A stretch of 64,000 nucleotides of DNA from Novosphingobium sp. PhB57 (GCF_004342985.1 NZ_SMBO01000001.1:1364001-1428000); one strand, 5' to 3'. Counted from the stretch's first letter, positions 25,311 through 34,515 are shown. Numbers and translations are program-made. The notes: a model not told the origin generated them from the sequence alone.

Positions 25311-26624
25311 ATGACCACGACCTCCCAACTCATCCGGGCAAGACGATTCCTGCCCCTCTTCGTCACCCAGTTGCTTGGCGCGTTCAACGACAACCTGTTC
25401 AAGAACGCGATGGTGCTTTTCGTCGTCTACGGCGTCTACAATTCGGAAACCGCCGAGGCCCGGTTCAGCGCGCTCGCTTCCGGCATCTTCGTAATCCCCT
25501 TCTTCCTGCTCTCCGCCCTCGCCGGCCAGATGGCCGACATGCGGGACAAGTCGCGAATCATCCGCATCGTCAAGTTCTGCGAGATCATCATCATGGTGGT
25601 CGGCGGGACCGGGCTTGCGCTCGCCTGGCAGGGTATCGCGCTGCACACGGTGGCCATCCCGCTGATGCTGCTGGCGCTGTTCGCCATGGGCATCCATTCG
25701 ACGTTCTTCGGCCCGATCAAGTACGCGATCCTCCCCCAGCACTTGCGCGATGACGAAGTGCTCTCAGGCACCGGGCTGGTGGAGGCCGGGACCTATATCG
25801 CCGTACTGGCCGGCACGATCGTGGCGGGCTGGATCAGCGTGGATACCGCTGCCATCACCGTGGTGATCATCGCCGGCCTGGGCTATTTCGCGGGCCGCCA
25901 GGTGCCGCCCGCACCGCCGCAGGGCAAGCCGGAGCCGATCGACTACCACGTCATCCGCTCCTCCATCCACCTGGTGCGCACGACGATGAAGGACCGCCGG
26001 GTCTACCTGGCGATCTGCTCCATCAGCTTCTTCTGGGCGATCGGCACCGTGCTGTTCATTCAGTTCCCGCCCCTCGCCAAGAACATGCTTCATGCCAGCA
26101 AGGAAGTGGCCAGCCTGTTCTTGGTGATCTTCTCGGTGGGCGTCGCCATCGGTTCGGTAGCGATCAATGCCCTGCTCAAGGGTACCGTTTCCGCGCGCTG
26201 GTCGCCGCTATCGGTGATCGGCATGGGCCTGTTCCTGCTGGCGTTCCAGGAAGTCTGCGCGATCTGGCCGCCACACGAAGGGCCGGAAGTGCTGATGAAC
26301 GTGGGCACGTTCGTGGTCCAGCCGCTGGCCGTGCCGCTGCTGCTCACCCTGCTCGGCATCGCCGTGAGCGGGGGCATGTTCGTGGTGCCGCTCTACGCCT
26401 TCCTGACGACTTTCGTCGACAAGTCGCAGACCGCCCGCACCATCGCGGCCAACAATATCGTGAATTCGGGCGCCATGGTGGTCGGTGCCATCGCCACCGG
26501 GCTCATGTCGCTGCTGGGCCTGCCCGTGGTCACCCAGCTTATGGTCGTGGCGCTGTGCTGCGTCGCTTCGGCCTGGCTGGGATACCTGCTGTACAGGGCC
26601 GAGCGCGCCGCGAGGCGTCCCTGA
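25311..26624 (+). CDS. LplT-like MFS transporter
   Basis: A 437-residue MFS protein that begins FVTQLLGAFNDNLFKNAMVL, the hallmark of the lysophospholipid flippase LplT and of the transporter half of LplT-acyltransferase fusions. Other matches are GIHSTFFGPIKYAILPQHL and YAFLTTFVDKSQTARTIAANN. LplT moves lysophospholipid inward for re-acylation by Aas. No acyltransferase or ligase domain is fused or adjacent here, so the partner would lie elsewhere. ATG 25311 is chosen where homology begins. It faces pgsA, another phospholipid gene. Confidence 0.85.
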   Translation: MTTTSQLIRARRFLPLFVTQLLGAFNDNLFKNAMVLFVVYGVYNSETAEARFSALASGIFVIPFFLLSALAGQMADMRDKSRIIRIVKFCEIIIMVVGGTGLALAWQGIALHTVAIPLMLLALFAMGIHSTFFGPIKYAILPQHLRDDEVLSGTGLVEAGTYIAVLAGTIVAGWISVDTAAITVVIIAGLGYFAGRQVPPAPPQGKPEPIDYHVIRSSIHLVRTTMKDRRVYLAICSISFFWAIGTVLFIQFPPLAKNMLHASKEVASLFLVIFSVGVAIGSVAINALLKGTVSARWSPLSVIGMGLFLLAFQEVCAIWPPHEGPEVLMNVGTFVVQPLAVPLLLTLLGIAVSGGMFVVPLYAFLTTFVDKSQTARTIAANNIVNSGAMVVGAIATGLMSLLGLPVVTQLMVVALCCVASAWLGYLLYRAERAARRP

Positions 26625-26651
26625 TCTCCAGCCCGATCTGGGCCAGGCCCT

Positions 26652-26879
26652 TCAGGCGATGAAGGCGACCACGGCAGCCAGGCTCACGCAATAGGCCGAG
26701 AGGAAACTGCGCCAGTCTCCGCCGGTCATTTCCCAAGCGGTCCGGGCCTCGGCATTTTCCGCGGCCTCCACGGCAGGGGGCCGCATGCCCCGGAAGACAT
26801 GACGAGGCAGAGAGCGCCGGAAGGGATGGCCGGCCCGCTCATGGGTGAGGACGAGTGCGCGTCTTGACATGCTCCACAT
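26652..26879 (-). CDS. Small hypothetical membrane-anchored protein
   Basis: A possible 75-residue protein with a basic N-terminal half and one hydrophobic C-terminal helix (FLSAYCVSLAAVVAFIA). AAGG lies 8 bases before ATG 26879. Short proteins with a similar single C-terminal helix occur in related genomes, but I cannot name a family. It is convergent with the LplT-like gene. Coding status is uncertain. Confidence 0.4.
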   Translation of the reverse strand: MWSMSRRALVLTHERAGHPFRRSLPRHVFRGMRPPAVEAAENAEARTAWEMTGGDWRSFLSAYCVSLAAVVAFIA

Positions 26880-27032
26880 GGGACGCACCTTAAGACATTG
26901 TTTACCTTTGACCACTCGCCCGAAAGAGACATCCCGATCCGGGACGGTACGGCTGCCAGGCAGGCCATGAACGACCTTTAACAGGCGAAGATTCCTCGGT
27001 TTTCTGCCATCGCGGCGATCGAGGCCCAAACG

Positions 27033-27061
27033 AAAAAGGGCCGCCCTTGGGCGACCCTTTT
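27033..27061 (-). terminator. Rho-independent terminator of the CsbD gene
   Basis: On the minus strand GGGTCGCCC-AAG-GGGCGGCCC (one mismatch) is followed by TTTTT. It lies 32 bp after the CsbD stop. Confidence 0.8.
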
Positions 27062-27093
27062 CGAACGCTTCGGCATGGAGCCGAGGCGCGTGG

Positions 27094-27276
27094 TCAGATC
27101 CGGTCGCCGAGGGCGCCCTTGACCTTGCCAACGCCCTGCTGAAGCTCGCCCTTGGTTTCCTGGGCCTTGCCTTCAGCCTGCTGGGCCGGGTCGTTGCGAG
27201 CCTTGCCCGCGGCCTGCTTGGCGTTGCCGGCAATCTCGTTGCCCAGACCCTTGATGGTGTCCTTCAGTTCGCCCAT
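27094..27276 (-). CDS. CsbD family stress protein
   Basis: A 60-residue hydrophilic, Lys/Gln/Gly-rich protein of the CsbD family (general stress, unknown mechanism). The repeated GNAKQAAGKARNDPAQQAEG and KGELQQGVGKVKG segments are the family pattern. AAAGGAG stands just before the ATG. It is monocistronic with its own terminator, the usual layout for a stress-induced gene. Confidence 0.92.
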   Translation of the reverse strand: MGELKDTIKGLGNEIAGNAKQAAGKARNDPAQQAEGKAQETKGELQQGVGKVKGALGDRI

Positions 27277-27406
27277 GATCGGTACTCCTTTTCGGTTTCG
27301 GCAGAAATCCGCCGTCTACACGAACAAGAAACCGGACCAGGGCGCTGGAAGTTGCAGGCCGCTGCGCCGAAGCGTTCCGCTGCGGCGACGAATCTCTTCG
27401 CCTGCC

Positions 27407-27820
27407 TTATCCGCCGGCCAGGGTCAGGATGTATTTCCAGTCCTCCGGCGTCACTTCCGCCACCGAAAGGCGCGACAGCCGGATCATTTCCATGTCGGCC
27501 AGCCTGGGATCGGCCTTGATCTGCTTGAGCGTGACCGGACGCGCCACCTTGCGCACAGGCTTCACTTTCACCGCCGCCCATTTGCCCTCCGGATCGGACG
27601 GATCGGTGAGGCCGGACTGGCTGATCGTGACGATGCCCACGATCTCCTTGCCGATGTTCGAATGGTAGAAGAAAGCCTCGTCCCCCACTTCCATGGCGCG
27701 CAAGTTGCCCGCGGCGCGGTGGTTGCGCACGCCGTCCCAGGTGCCCTCACCTTCCGCGACCAGATCGTCCCAGCCGTAGGCATCCGGTTCGGACTTCATC
27801 AGCCAGTAGCGCTTTGCCAT
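27407..27820 (-). CDS. EVE domain protein
   Basis: A 137-residue single-domain protein. YWLMKSEPDAYGWDDL, TWDGVRNHRAAGNLRAM and AFFYHSNIGKEIVGIV are the core EVE motifs of this PUA-like fold, which binds modified bases in DNA or RNA. The start at 27820 matches the MAKRYWLMKSEP beginning; the open frame upstream is not conserved. It is divergent from the oxygenase at 27973. The cellular role of stand-alone EVE proteins is not established. Confidence 0.93.
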   Translation of the reverse strand: MAKRYWLMKSEPDAYGWDDLVAEGEGTWDGVRNHRAAGNLRAMEVGDEAFFYHSNIGKEIVGIVTISQSGLTDPSDPEGKWAAVKVKPVRKVARPVTLKQIKADPRLADMEMIRLSRLSVAEVTPEDWKYILTLAGG

Positions 27821-27972
27821 GAATCGCCTTTCGATTTTCGATTTGGGACGGAAGCTTCTATGGGGGCGGCATAGCGATTCAATCGACGGAAACAACATCG
27901 GTGATTCGGCCTTCCGCTGGAGGCGCCGGTCACCGCCCGCTTACCACGGGCCGCCGATCCTGTTGGAAGACC

Positions 27973-28911
27973 ATGATGAACCTTGCCCAGATTCCCGTCC
28001 TCAGCCTCGCAGACGACCGCGCCGAATTCTCGCAGCGCATCGGCGAGAGCTTCCGCACTTTCGGTTTCGCCATGGTCCGCGACCACGGCATCGACCAGGC
28101 CCTGATCGACCGCGCCTGGGAGATGACCGCCGCTTTCTTCGCCCTGTCAGACGACGTGAAGCGCAGCCACTTCATCCCCGGCCAGGGCGGCGCGCGCGGC
28201 TATACGCCGTTCCGCACCGAAGTGGCCAAGGGCGCCACCGAAAAGGACCTCAAGGAGTTCTGGCACATCGGCCGCGACCTGCCGGCCGGCTCGCCCCTCG
28301 CCGCCTCGATGCCGCCCAATATCTGGCCCGGCGAAGTCGAAGGCTTCCAGGAGACCTTCACCGAACTCTATGCCCAGTTCGACAAGGCCGGTGCGGAAAT
28401 CCTTTCGGCGATCGCCGTCTACCTCGGTCTCGACGCCCGCTGGTTCGATCCTGCGATCGAGGACGGCAACTCGGTGCTGCGCCTGCTGCACTATCCCCCC
28501 GTGGCGCAAGGCGCGGGCGGCGCCATCCGCGCGGGCGCGCATGAGGACATCAACCTCATCACCCTTCTTCTCGGCGCGCAGGAAGCCGGCCTGGAACTGC
28601 TGGGCAAGAACGGCGAGTGGCTGTCGGTCGCCCCGCCCGAGGGCGCGGTCGTCATCAACATCGGCGACATGCTCCAGCGCCTGACCAACCACGTCCTCCC
28701 CTCGACCACGCACCGCGTGCGCAATCCCGAGGGCGACCGCGCGGCGCACAGCCGCTATTCGATGCCCTTCTTCCTGCACTTGCGCAGCGACTTCCCGTTC
28801 AAGACGCTCGACCAGTGCATCACGCAAGAGAACCCCGACCGCTATCCGCTGAGCATCACGGCGGACGACTACCTGCAGGAGCGCCTGCGCGAAATCGGCC
28901 TCAAGATGTGA
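27973..28911 (+). CDS. Isopenicillin-N-synthase-like 2OG-Fe(II) oxygenase
   Basis: A 312-residue non-haem iron dioxygenase. An N-terminal DIOX_N part (IPVLSLADDRAEF; FGFAMVRDHGI) precedes the 2OG-FeII domain with the iron ligands in AHEDIN (His-x-Asp) and the His of TTHRVRN. The 2-oxoglutarate contact is RYSMPFF. Substrate unknown; bacterial relatives are annotated as 2-oxoglutarate/flavanone-type oxygenases. Two adjacent ATGs (27973 and 27976) follow GGAAG; the second has the better spacing. A strong hairpin ends the unit. Confidence 0.9.
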   Translation: MMNLAQIPVLSLADDRAEFSQRIGESFRTFGFAMVRDHGIDQALIDRAWEMTAAFFALSDDVKRSHFIPGQGGARGYTPFRTEVAKGATEKDLKEFWHIGRDLPAGSPLAASMPPNIWPGEVEGFQETFTELYAQFDKAGAEILSAIAVYLGLDARWFDPAIEDGNSVLRLLHYPPVAQGAGGAIRAGAHEDINLITLLLGAQEAGLELLGKNGEWLSVAPPEGAVVINIGDMLQRLTNHVLPSTTHRVRNPEGDRAAHSRYSMPFFLHLRSDFPFKTLDQCITQENPDRYPLSITADDYLQERLREIGLKM

Positions 28912-28917
28912 TCGATC

Positions 28918-28945
28918 GGTGCTCCCGGGCGATCCCGGGAGCACC
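28918..28945 (+). terminator. Perfect 12-bp stem hairpin after the oxygenase gene
   Basis: GGTGCTCCCGGG and its exact complement enclose a four-base CGAT loop, 6 bp after the stop. The following bases are not a clear T-run. Confidence 0.6.
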
Positions 28946-29023
28946 GCTGCCTCACCGATTTAACCAATATTTCAGTCCACTGCGCTAAGGAACTCACCGG
29001 GGTTCAAGCAGGGGGTAACTGGA

Positions 29024-30793
29024 GTGACGGAAACGGAGGCCACACGATACGCCGTGGTTGGCGAGGCGACCGAAGCGGCGAACGAAGGCCCGGATAACGA
29101 GGCCAATCGCCCGGTGGACATCGTCGCGCTGGGTATCGTCACGGCCGCGATCCTGCTGTTTCTCGCCACCGGCGCGGCGATCGGTCCTTCGGTCGTGAAG
29201 TCGCTGACCGGACAAGGCCCTGCGCCCGACCGGTTCCTGGTCAACGCCTTCCTCCTCAACGTCGCCATCATCATCTTCGGATGGAGCCGCTATCGCCAGC
29301 TCTGCGAGGAAATCCAGCAGCGCAAGCGCGCCGAACGGCACGCCCGCCACCTGGCGGAAACCGATCCCCTCACCGGCTTCCTCAATCGCCGCAGCTTCCA
29401 CCGCGCGGTGGACGCCCTGATCCGCGAGGCCGCGCTGCGCGACCGGGCAGTGATGCTGGCGATGATCGACCTCGACAATTTCAAGCAGGTCAACGACTAC
29501 AACGGCCACAACACCGGCGACCGCCTGCTCCAGGAATGCGCGCGCCGCATTTCCGGATGCCTGCCGGACCGCGCCCTGATCAGCCGCATCGGCGGAGACG
29601 AATTCGCGGTCGCCGTGGAGTTCGACCGGAGCCGGGTCGAGCGGATCGACCGCATCGCCGCCTCGCTGGTCGAGGCCATCGGCCAGAGCGTCTCGGTCAA
29701 TTCCACCCCGATCGACGTGACGGCCTCGATCGGCCTGGCCCGTTCGGATATTCCCCGTTCGGATGCTCCCCGCTCCGCCCCTTCCGGCGAGCGGGCGCCG
29801 GGGCCCGATGCGCAGGCTCTGCTCGAGATGGCGGATATCGCCATGTATCACGCCAAGCGCCAGGGCCGGAACAGCTTCTACTGGTTCGAAACGGCCATGG
29901 CCGAAGAGATGCGCTTCCGCAGCGATCTGGAGTTCGGCATTCGCCAGGGCATCGCCAATGGCGAATTCGTGCCCTTCTACGAGCAGCAGATCGATCTCCA
30001 GACCGGCGAGCTGACCGGCTTCGAGATGCTGGCGCGCTGGAACTCGCCGCTGTTCGGGATCGTCGCGCCGGACATCTTCATTCCCGTGGCCGAGGATATC
30101 GGCGCCATTGCCGAACTCTCCGAACAGCTCATCGCCCGCGCCCTGGACGATGCGCGGGGCTGGGACGCCCGGCTGACGCTTTCGGTCAATATCTCGCCCC
30201 TGCAGATGCGCGACCCCTGGTTCGCCCAGAAGCTGCTGAAGCTTTTGGTGGAGGCCAGTTTCCCGCCCCATCGGCTGGAGATAGAGATCACCGAATCGTG
30301 CCTTCACCAGAACCTCACCCAAGTCCGCACGCTGATCGCCAGCCTGAAGAACCAGGGGATCAAGGTGAGCCTCGACGATTTCGGCACGGGGTTCAATTCG
30401 CTGGCAATGCTGCGCAGCCTGCCGTTCGACCGCATCAAGATCGATCGCAGCTTCATATCGGGCCTCGCCGAGAACAAGGACAGCATGGCCATCGTCCACG
30501 CCATCGCCCTGCTCGGCAAGGGTCTCGACCTGCCCGTCACGGCCGAGGGGATTGAGACCAGCGAAGTCCTGTCCCACCTCCAGCAATACGATCGCATCAA
30601 GGGCCAGGGCTATCTCTACGGCAAGCCGCGTCCCGCCGAGCATCTGGCCGAGTGGCTGGAAGGCATGGAGATCGTGGCCGATGCCGAAGCCGTCAGCGAT
30701 CTTGCCGCCTTGCGCCGCCGCATCGAAGCCGCACGCATGGACGAGCAGCGGGCCGCCGGCGCCGCGCCGGATCCGCAGGCCCGTCTGGCCTGA
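29024..30793 (+). CDS. Membrane GGDEF-EAL cyclic-di-GMP protein
   Basis: A 589-residue protein with two N-terminal membrane helices (about 32-54 and 71-88), a coiled stretch, a GGDEF domain with intact GGDEF at 190-194, and an EAL domain (about 300-550). The EAL catalytic set appears complete: E334 in EMLAR, SVNIS, EITES, DDFGTG, KIDRSF, AEGIE and QGYLYGKP. So both synthesis and breakdown of cyclic-di-GMP are possible. No RxxD inhibitory site is seen before GGDEF. Residues 240-262 form an unusual Pro/Ser/Arg insertion in the cyclase domain. GTG 29024 follows AGGGGG. The membrane part gives no recognised sensor fold. Confidence 0.92.
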   Translation: MTETEATRYAVVGEATEAANEGPDNEANRPVDIVALGIVTAAILLFLATGAAIGPSVVKSLTGQGPAPDRFLVNAFLLNVAIIIFGWSRYRQLCEEIQQRKRAERHARHLAETDPLTGFLNRRSFHRAVDALIREAALRDRAVMLAMIDLDNFKQVNDYNGHNTGDRLLQECARRISGCLPDRALISRIGGDEFAVAVEFDRSRVERIDRIAASLVEAIGQSVSVNSTPIDVTASIGLARSDIPRSDAPRSAPSGERAPGPDAQALLEMADIAMYHAKRQGRNSFYWFETAMAEEMRFRSDLEFGIRQGIANGEFVPFYEQQIDLQTGELTGFEMLARWNSPLFGIVAPDIFIPVAEDIGAIAELSEQLIARALDDARGWDARLTLSVNISPLQMRDPWFAQKLLKLLVEASFPPHRLEIEITESCLHQNLTQVRTLIASLKNQGIKVSLDDFGTGFNSLAMLRSLPFDRIKIDRSFISGLAENKDSMAIVHAIALLGKGLDLPVTAEGIETSEVLSHLQQYDRIKGQGYLYGKPRPAEHLAEWLEGMEIVADAEAVSDLAALRRRIEAARMDEQRAAGAAPDPQARLA

Positions 30794-30852
30794 AGCGAGC
30801 GCCTCGCGGCTTTTTCTGGACCTCGCGCCCCGCAGCGCATAAATCGCCCGCC

Positions 30853-31671
30853 ATGCGGATCGACTTCACCAAGATGCATGGACTGGGCAACGACTTCGTC
30901 GTGCTCGATGGACGCACCGCCGCGCTGCCGGTCGTGAACGCTGCGCTCGCCGCCGCGCTCGCCGATCGCCATACCGGCATCGGCTGTGACCAGCTCATTG
31001 TCCTCACGCCTTCCGATCGCGGCGACTTCCGCATGCGCATCTTCAATGGCGACGGCAGCGAAGTGGAAGCCTGCGGCAATGCCACCCGCGCGGTGGGCCT
31101 GCTGCACGGCCGGCCGGCCACCGTGGAAACGCTGGGCGGCATCGTCTCCACCACGCCCAGGGGCAGCGGCATCAGCGTCGAGATGGGCAAGCCCCGCTTC
31201 GACTGGAACGCGATCCCGCTTGGCTATCCGATGGACACGCGCAGCCTGCCGGTGGCCTGGGAGGAACTCGTCAATCCCATCGCCGTCAATGTCGGCAATC
31301 CGCACGTCATCTTCTTCGTCGACGATCCCTACGGCATCGACATGGCCCGGCTCGGACCCCTGATCGAAAACGATCCGCTGTTTCCCGAGCGCATCAACGT
31401 GAACGTCGCAGCCGTGACGGCGCGCGACGCCATCACCCTGCGCGTCTGGGAGCGCGGCGCCGGACTGACACGCGCTTGCGGCACGGGCGCCTGCGCCACC
31501 GCCATCGGCGCCATGCGGCGCGGCCTGGTCGACCGCAAGGTCACCGTCACCCTTCCCGGCGGCCCGCTGGCCATCGAATGGCGGGCGGACGACGAAATCG
31601 TCATGACCGGCCCGGCCACCGAATCGTTCCGCGGCTCGTTCGAAACGGCGGACTACGGGATCCCAGATTGA
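30853..31671 (+). CDS. dapF: Diaminopimelate epimerase
   Basis: A 272-residue enzyme converting LL- to meso-diaminopimelate for lysine and peptidoglycan. Catalytic Cys74 (EACGNATR) and Cys209 (RACGTGACATA) are both present, and the MHGLGNDFVVLD start is typical. It is the first gene of the dapF-mtaB-ftsY-yciB operon; its TGA stop overlaps the TTG start of mtaB. Confidence 0.97.
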   Translation: MRIDFTKMHGLGNDFVVLDGRTAALPVVNAALAAALADRHTGIGCDQLIVLTPSDRGDFRMRIFNGDGSEVEACGNATRAVGLLHGRPATVETLGGIVSTTPRGSGISVEMGKPRFDWNAIPLGYPMDTRSLPVAWEELVNPIAVNVGNPHVIFFVDDPYGIDMARLGPLIENDPLFPERINVNVAAVTARDAITLRVWERGAGLTRACGTGACATAIGAMRRGLVDRKVTVTLPGGPLAIEWRADDEIVMTGPATESFRGSFETADYGIPD

Positions 31672-32885
31672 CTGTCGAAGTCCATTCGCTCGGCTGCCGC
31701 CTCAACATTTCCGAGAGCGAAACGCTGCGCGGCTTGCTGCGCGGGGCCGAGGATCAGCCGGAAGGCCTGGTGGTCGTCAATTCCTGCGCCGTGACGGCGG
31801 AAGCCGTGCGCCAGACGCGTCAGGCGATCCGCCGCGCCCGCAAGGCCCACCCGGACGCGCGCCTGATCGTCACCGGCTGCGCGGCTGAAGTGGAACGCGC
31901 GATGCTGGCCGCCATGCCCGAAGTCGACGGCATCGTCGCCAACACCGCCAAGCTCGATCCGCGCGCCTGGAACGTCCCGCCAGCGCCTATTGCGCCTTCC
32001 CCCGGCCTGACCGCGCGGCGCGCCTATACGCGCGGTTTCGTGCAGGTCCAGAACGGCTGCGACCACGCCTGCACTTTCTGCGTGATCCCGCAAGGCCGCG
32101 GGCCCAGCCGCTCACGCACCGTGGCCGAAGTCCTCCACGACCTGGCCGTCCACACCGACGCCGGCGTCAACGAGATCGTGCTGACCGGCGTGGACCTCAC
32201 CTCCTGGGGCGGCGATCTTCCCGGATCGCCCCGCCTCGGCACGCTCTGCGAAGCGATCCTCGCCCGCTTCCCCGGCCTGCCCCGCCTGCGCCTGTCCTCG
32301 ATCGACGGCGCCGAAGTGGACGAGACGCTGTTCGCGCTGCTGGCCAGCGAGCCGCGGGTCATGCCGCATGTCCATCTCTCGCTCCAGCACGGCCACGACC
32401 TGATCCTGAAGCGCATGAAGCGCCGCCACAGCCGTGCCGATGCGCTGGAACTGGTCTCCGGCCTGCGCGCGCGCCGCCCCGAAATCGCCATCGGCGCCGA
32501 TCTCATCGCCGGCTTCCCGACCGAGGACGAGGAAGCCCATGCCGCCAATCTCTCGATCATCGAGGAACTGCAGGTCGTCCACGGCCACGTCTTCCCCTAT
32601 TCGCAGCGGCCCGGCACCCCGGCGGCGCGCATGCCGCAAGTGGAGGCCGCCACGATCCGGTCCCGCGCAGGCGAACTGCGCGAGAAGATCGCCGGAACCA
32701 GGGCGAACTGGCTCACGGGGCTCATCGGCCAGCCGCTATCCGTGCTTGCCGAAAGAGGCGCGAAAGGCCATGCGGAAAACTTCGCGCCGGTACGTCTCCC
32801 TGGGCGCCTGCCCGACCATGTGCAGCCCGGCACGCTAATCCGCGTTACGCCCGCAAGGGTAGTCGAAGGAATACTGGAATCATGA
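31668..32885 (+). CDS. mtaB: tRNA t6A37 methylthiotransferase MtaB
   Basis: A 405-residue radical-SAM enzyme that adds a methylthio group to t6A37 of tRNA. The N-terminal cluster-binding Cys are in GCRLN, NSCAVT and TGCAAE; the radical-SAM motif CDHACTFC near residue 124 follows. The C-terminal TRAM-like part carries the GHAENFAPVRL sequence. Start TTG 31668 overlaps the dapF stop; the VEVHSLGCRLN beginning confirms it. The stop overlaps ftsY by ATGA. Confidence 0.93.
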   Translation: MTVEVHSLGCRLNISESETLRGLLRGAEDQPEGLVVVNSCAVTAEAVRQTRQAIRRARKAHPDARLIVTGCAAEVERAMLAAMPEVDGIVANTAKLDPRAWNVPPAPIAPSPGLTARRAYTRGFVQVQNGCDHACTFCVIPQGRGPSRSRTVAEVLHDLAVHTDAGVNEIVLTGVDLTSWGGDLPGSPRLGTLCEAILARFPGLPRLRLSSIDGAEVDETLFALLASEPRVMPHVHLSLQHGHDLILKRMKRRHSRADALELVSGLRARRPEIAIGADLIAGFPTEDEEAHAANLSIIEELQVVHGHVFPYSQRPGTPAARMPQVEAATIRSRAGELREKIAGTRANWLTGLIGQPLSVLAERGAKGHAENFAPVRLPGRLPDHVQPGTLIRVTPARVVEGILES

Positions 32886-33823
32886 GTACCGATGGCCAGC
32901 AGGCTGACCGCGACTGGTCCGACCGCCTGTTCGGCGGCTTCCGCAAGACCTCGGAACGCCTGAGCGAGAACCTTTCCGGCATCGTCGGCAAATCCAAGCT
33001 GGACGATGCCCAGCTCGACGCTCTGGAAGACGCGCTGATCATGTCGGACCTCGGCCCCCGCGCCGCCGCCCGCATCCGCGCCCGCCTGGCCGAGGAACGC
33101 TTCGAGCGGGACGCGGACGAACGCGCGATCATGGAAGTGGTCGCCCGCGAGATCGCGGAAATTCTGCGCCCGGTCGCCAAGCCGCTCGACGTCGTGGCCT
33201 TCCCCCGCCCGCAGGTGATCCTGGTGATCGGCGTCAACGGCTCGGGCAAGACCACCACGATCGCCAAGCTGGCGCACTTGTTCCAGGAGCAGGACTACTC
33301 GGTCATGCTGGCGGCGGGCGACACGTTCCGCGCCGCCGCGATCGGCCAGCTCGGCGTCTGGGCCGACCGTCTGGGCGTTCCGCTCATCAAAGGCCCCGAG
33401 GGCGGCGACCCGGCCTCCATCGTCTTCGATGCGGTGAAGGCCGCGACCGACCAGGGCATCGACGCCCTCATCGTCGACACCGCCGGCCGCCTGCAGAACA
33501 AGCGCGAACTGATGGACGAACTGTCCAAGATCCGCCGCGTGCTGGGCCGCCTCAACCCCGAGGCGCCGCACGACGTGGTGCTCGTGCTCGACGCCACCAA
33601 CGGCCAGAACGCGCTTTCGCAGATCGAGATCTTCAAGGAAGTGGCGGGCGTATCCGGCCTCATCATGACCAAGCTGGACGGCACGGCCCGCGGCGGCGTC
33701 CTCGTCGCGGCGGCCGAGCAGTACGGCCTGCCTATCCACGCCATCGGCGTCGGCGAGAAGATCGACGACTTGCGCCCCTTCAACCCGGATCTGCTCGCGC
33801 GGGTCATCGCCGGGATCGCCTGA
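32882..33823 (+). CDS. ftsY: Signal recognition particle receptor FtsY
   Basis: A 313-residue SRP receptor GTPase that brings ribosomes to the Sec translocon. It has an NG domain with a P-loop GVNGSGKTTTIAKL (117-130), a DTAGR motif, TKLDGTARGG and a C-terminal amphipathic helix; the acidic A domain of enterobacteria is absent, as is usual in alphaproteobacteria. It overlaps mtaB by four bases and yciB by one base. Confidence 0.97.
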   Translation: MSTDGQQADRDWSDRLFGGFRKTSERLSENLSGIVGKSKLDDAQLDALEDALIMSDLGPRAAARIRARLAEERFERDADERAIMEVVAREIAEILRPVAKPLDVVAFPRPQVILVIGVNGSGKTTTIAKLAHLFQEQDYSVMLAAGDTFRAAAIGQLGVWADRLGVPLIKGPEGGDPASIVFDAVKAATDQGIDALIVDTAGRLQNKRELMDELSKIRRVLGRLNPEAPHDVVLVLDATNGQNALSQIEIFKEVAGVSGLIMTKLDGTARGGVLVAAAEQYGLPIHAIGVGEKIDDLRPFNPDLLARVIAGIA

Positions 33824-34476
33824 TGAACAGCCAGACCACGCCTGCCGAGAAACCCAAGAGTTCCTGGGTCAATCTCGTCGTCGATTTCGGCCCGCTGCTC
33901 GTCTTCTTCCTGGCCTATCGCCATTTCTCGCCGACCGGCGAGGGAGACACCATCGGCACGGTTTCCGCCGTGATCAAGGGCACCGTGGCCTTCATGGTCG
34001 CCACCGTGATTGCGCTGGGCATTTCGAAATGGCGCCTCGGCCACATCTCGCCGATGCTCTGGCTGACCACGGTGCTGATCGTCGGCTTCGGCGCGCTCAC
34101 CGTGGTGTTCCACGATGCCTTCTGGATCCAGATCAAGCCCACCGCCGTCTACCTGATGTTCGCGGGCGTGCTGTTCTTCGGCCTCATGCGCGGCAAGCCC
34201 ATGCTGAAATACCTCCTGCAATCCGCGTTCGAGGGATTGAACGAGGAAGGCTGGATGAAGCTTTCGCGCAACTGGGCCTGGTTCTTCCTGCTCCTAGCCG
34301 TGCTCAACACCGCGCTGGTCTTCACCGTCAGCTTCGACACCTGGCTCCAGGCCAAGCTCTGGGGCTTCACCGTGCTGTCGTTCGTCTTCACGTTCTCGCA
34401 GCTGCCCATGGTGCTCAAGCACGGCATGGGCGAGGCTGCGAAGGAAGAAGTGATCGAGAACCCGCCGCACGACTGA
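33823..34476 (+). CDS. yciB: Inner-membrane septation/intracellular-division protein YciB
   Basis: A 217-residue protein with about six membrane helices of the YciB/IspZ family, linked to cell-envelope synthesis and septation. VDFGPLLVFFLAY and LNEEGWMKLSRNWAWFFL are diagnostic. Its ATG overlaps the ftsY TGA by one base. The operon ends with a GC-rich hairpin at 34483. Confidence 0.93.
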   Translation: MNSQTTPAEKPKSSWVNLVVDFGPLLVFFLAYRHFSPTGEGDTIGTVSAVIKGTVAFMVATVIALGISKWRLGHISPMLWLTTVLIVGFGALTVVFHDAFWIQIKPTAVYLMFAGVLFFGLMRGKPMLKYLLQSAFEGLNEEGWMKLSRNWAWFFLLLAVLNTALVFTVSFDTWLQAKLWGFTVLSFVFTFSQLPMVLKHGMGEAAKEEVIENPPHD

Positions 34477-34482
34477 GCGAAG

Positions 34483-34515
34483 CGGGGGGGGCAGCGGCAA
34501 GGCCGCCGCCCCCCG
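34483..34515. terminator. G-run/C-run hairpin between convergent genes
   Basis: An imperfect stem (GCGGC/GCCGC inside, GGGGGG/CCCCCC outside, one bulge) with a three-base loop separates yciB from the minus-strand gene at 34516; it could end both. Confidence 0.5.

Noticed and set aside
24462..25742. N-terminal extension of pgsA by 229 codons
   Set aside because: The extension overlaps the divergent LplT-like gene and lacks homology; the PgsA beginning is clear at 25055.
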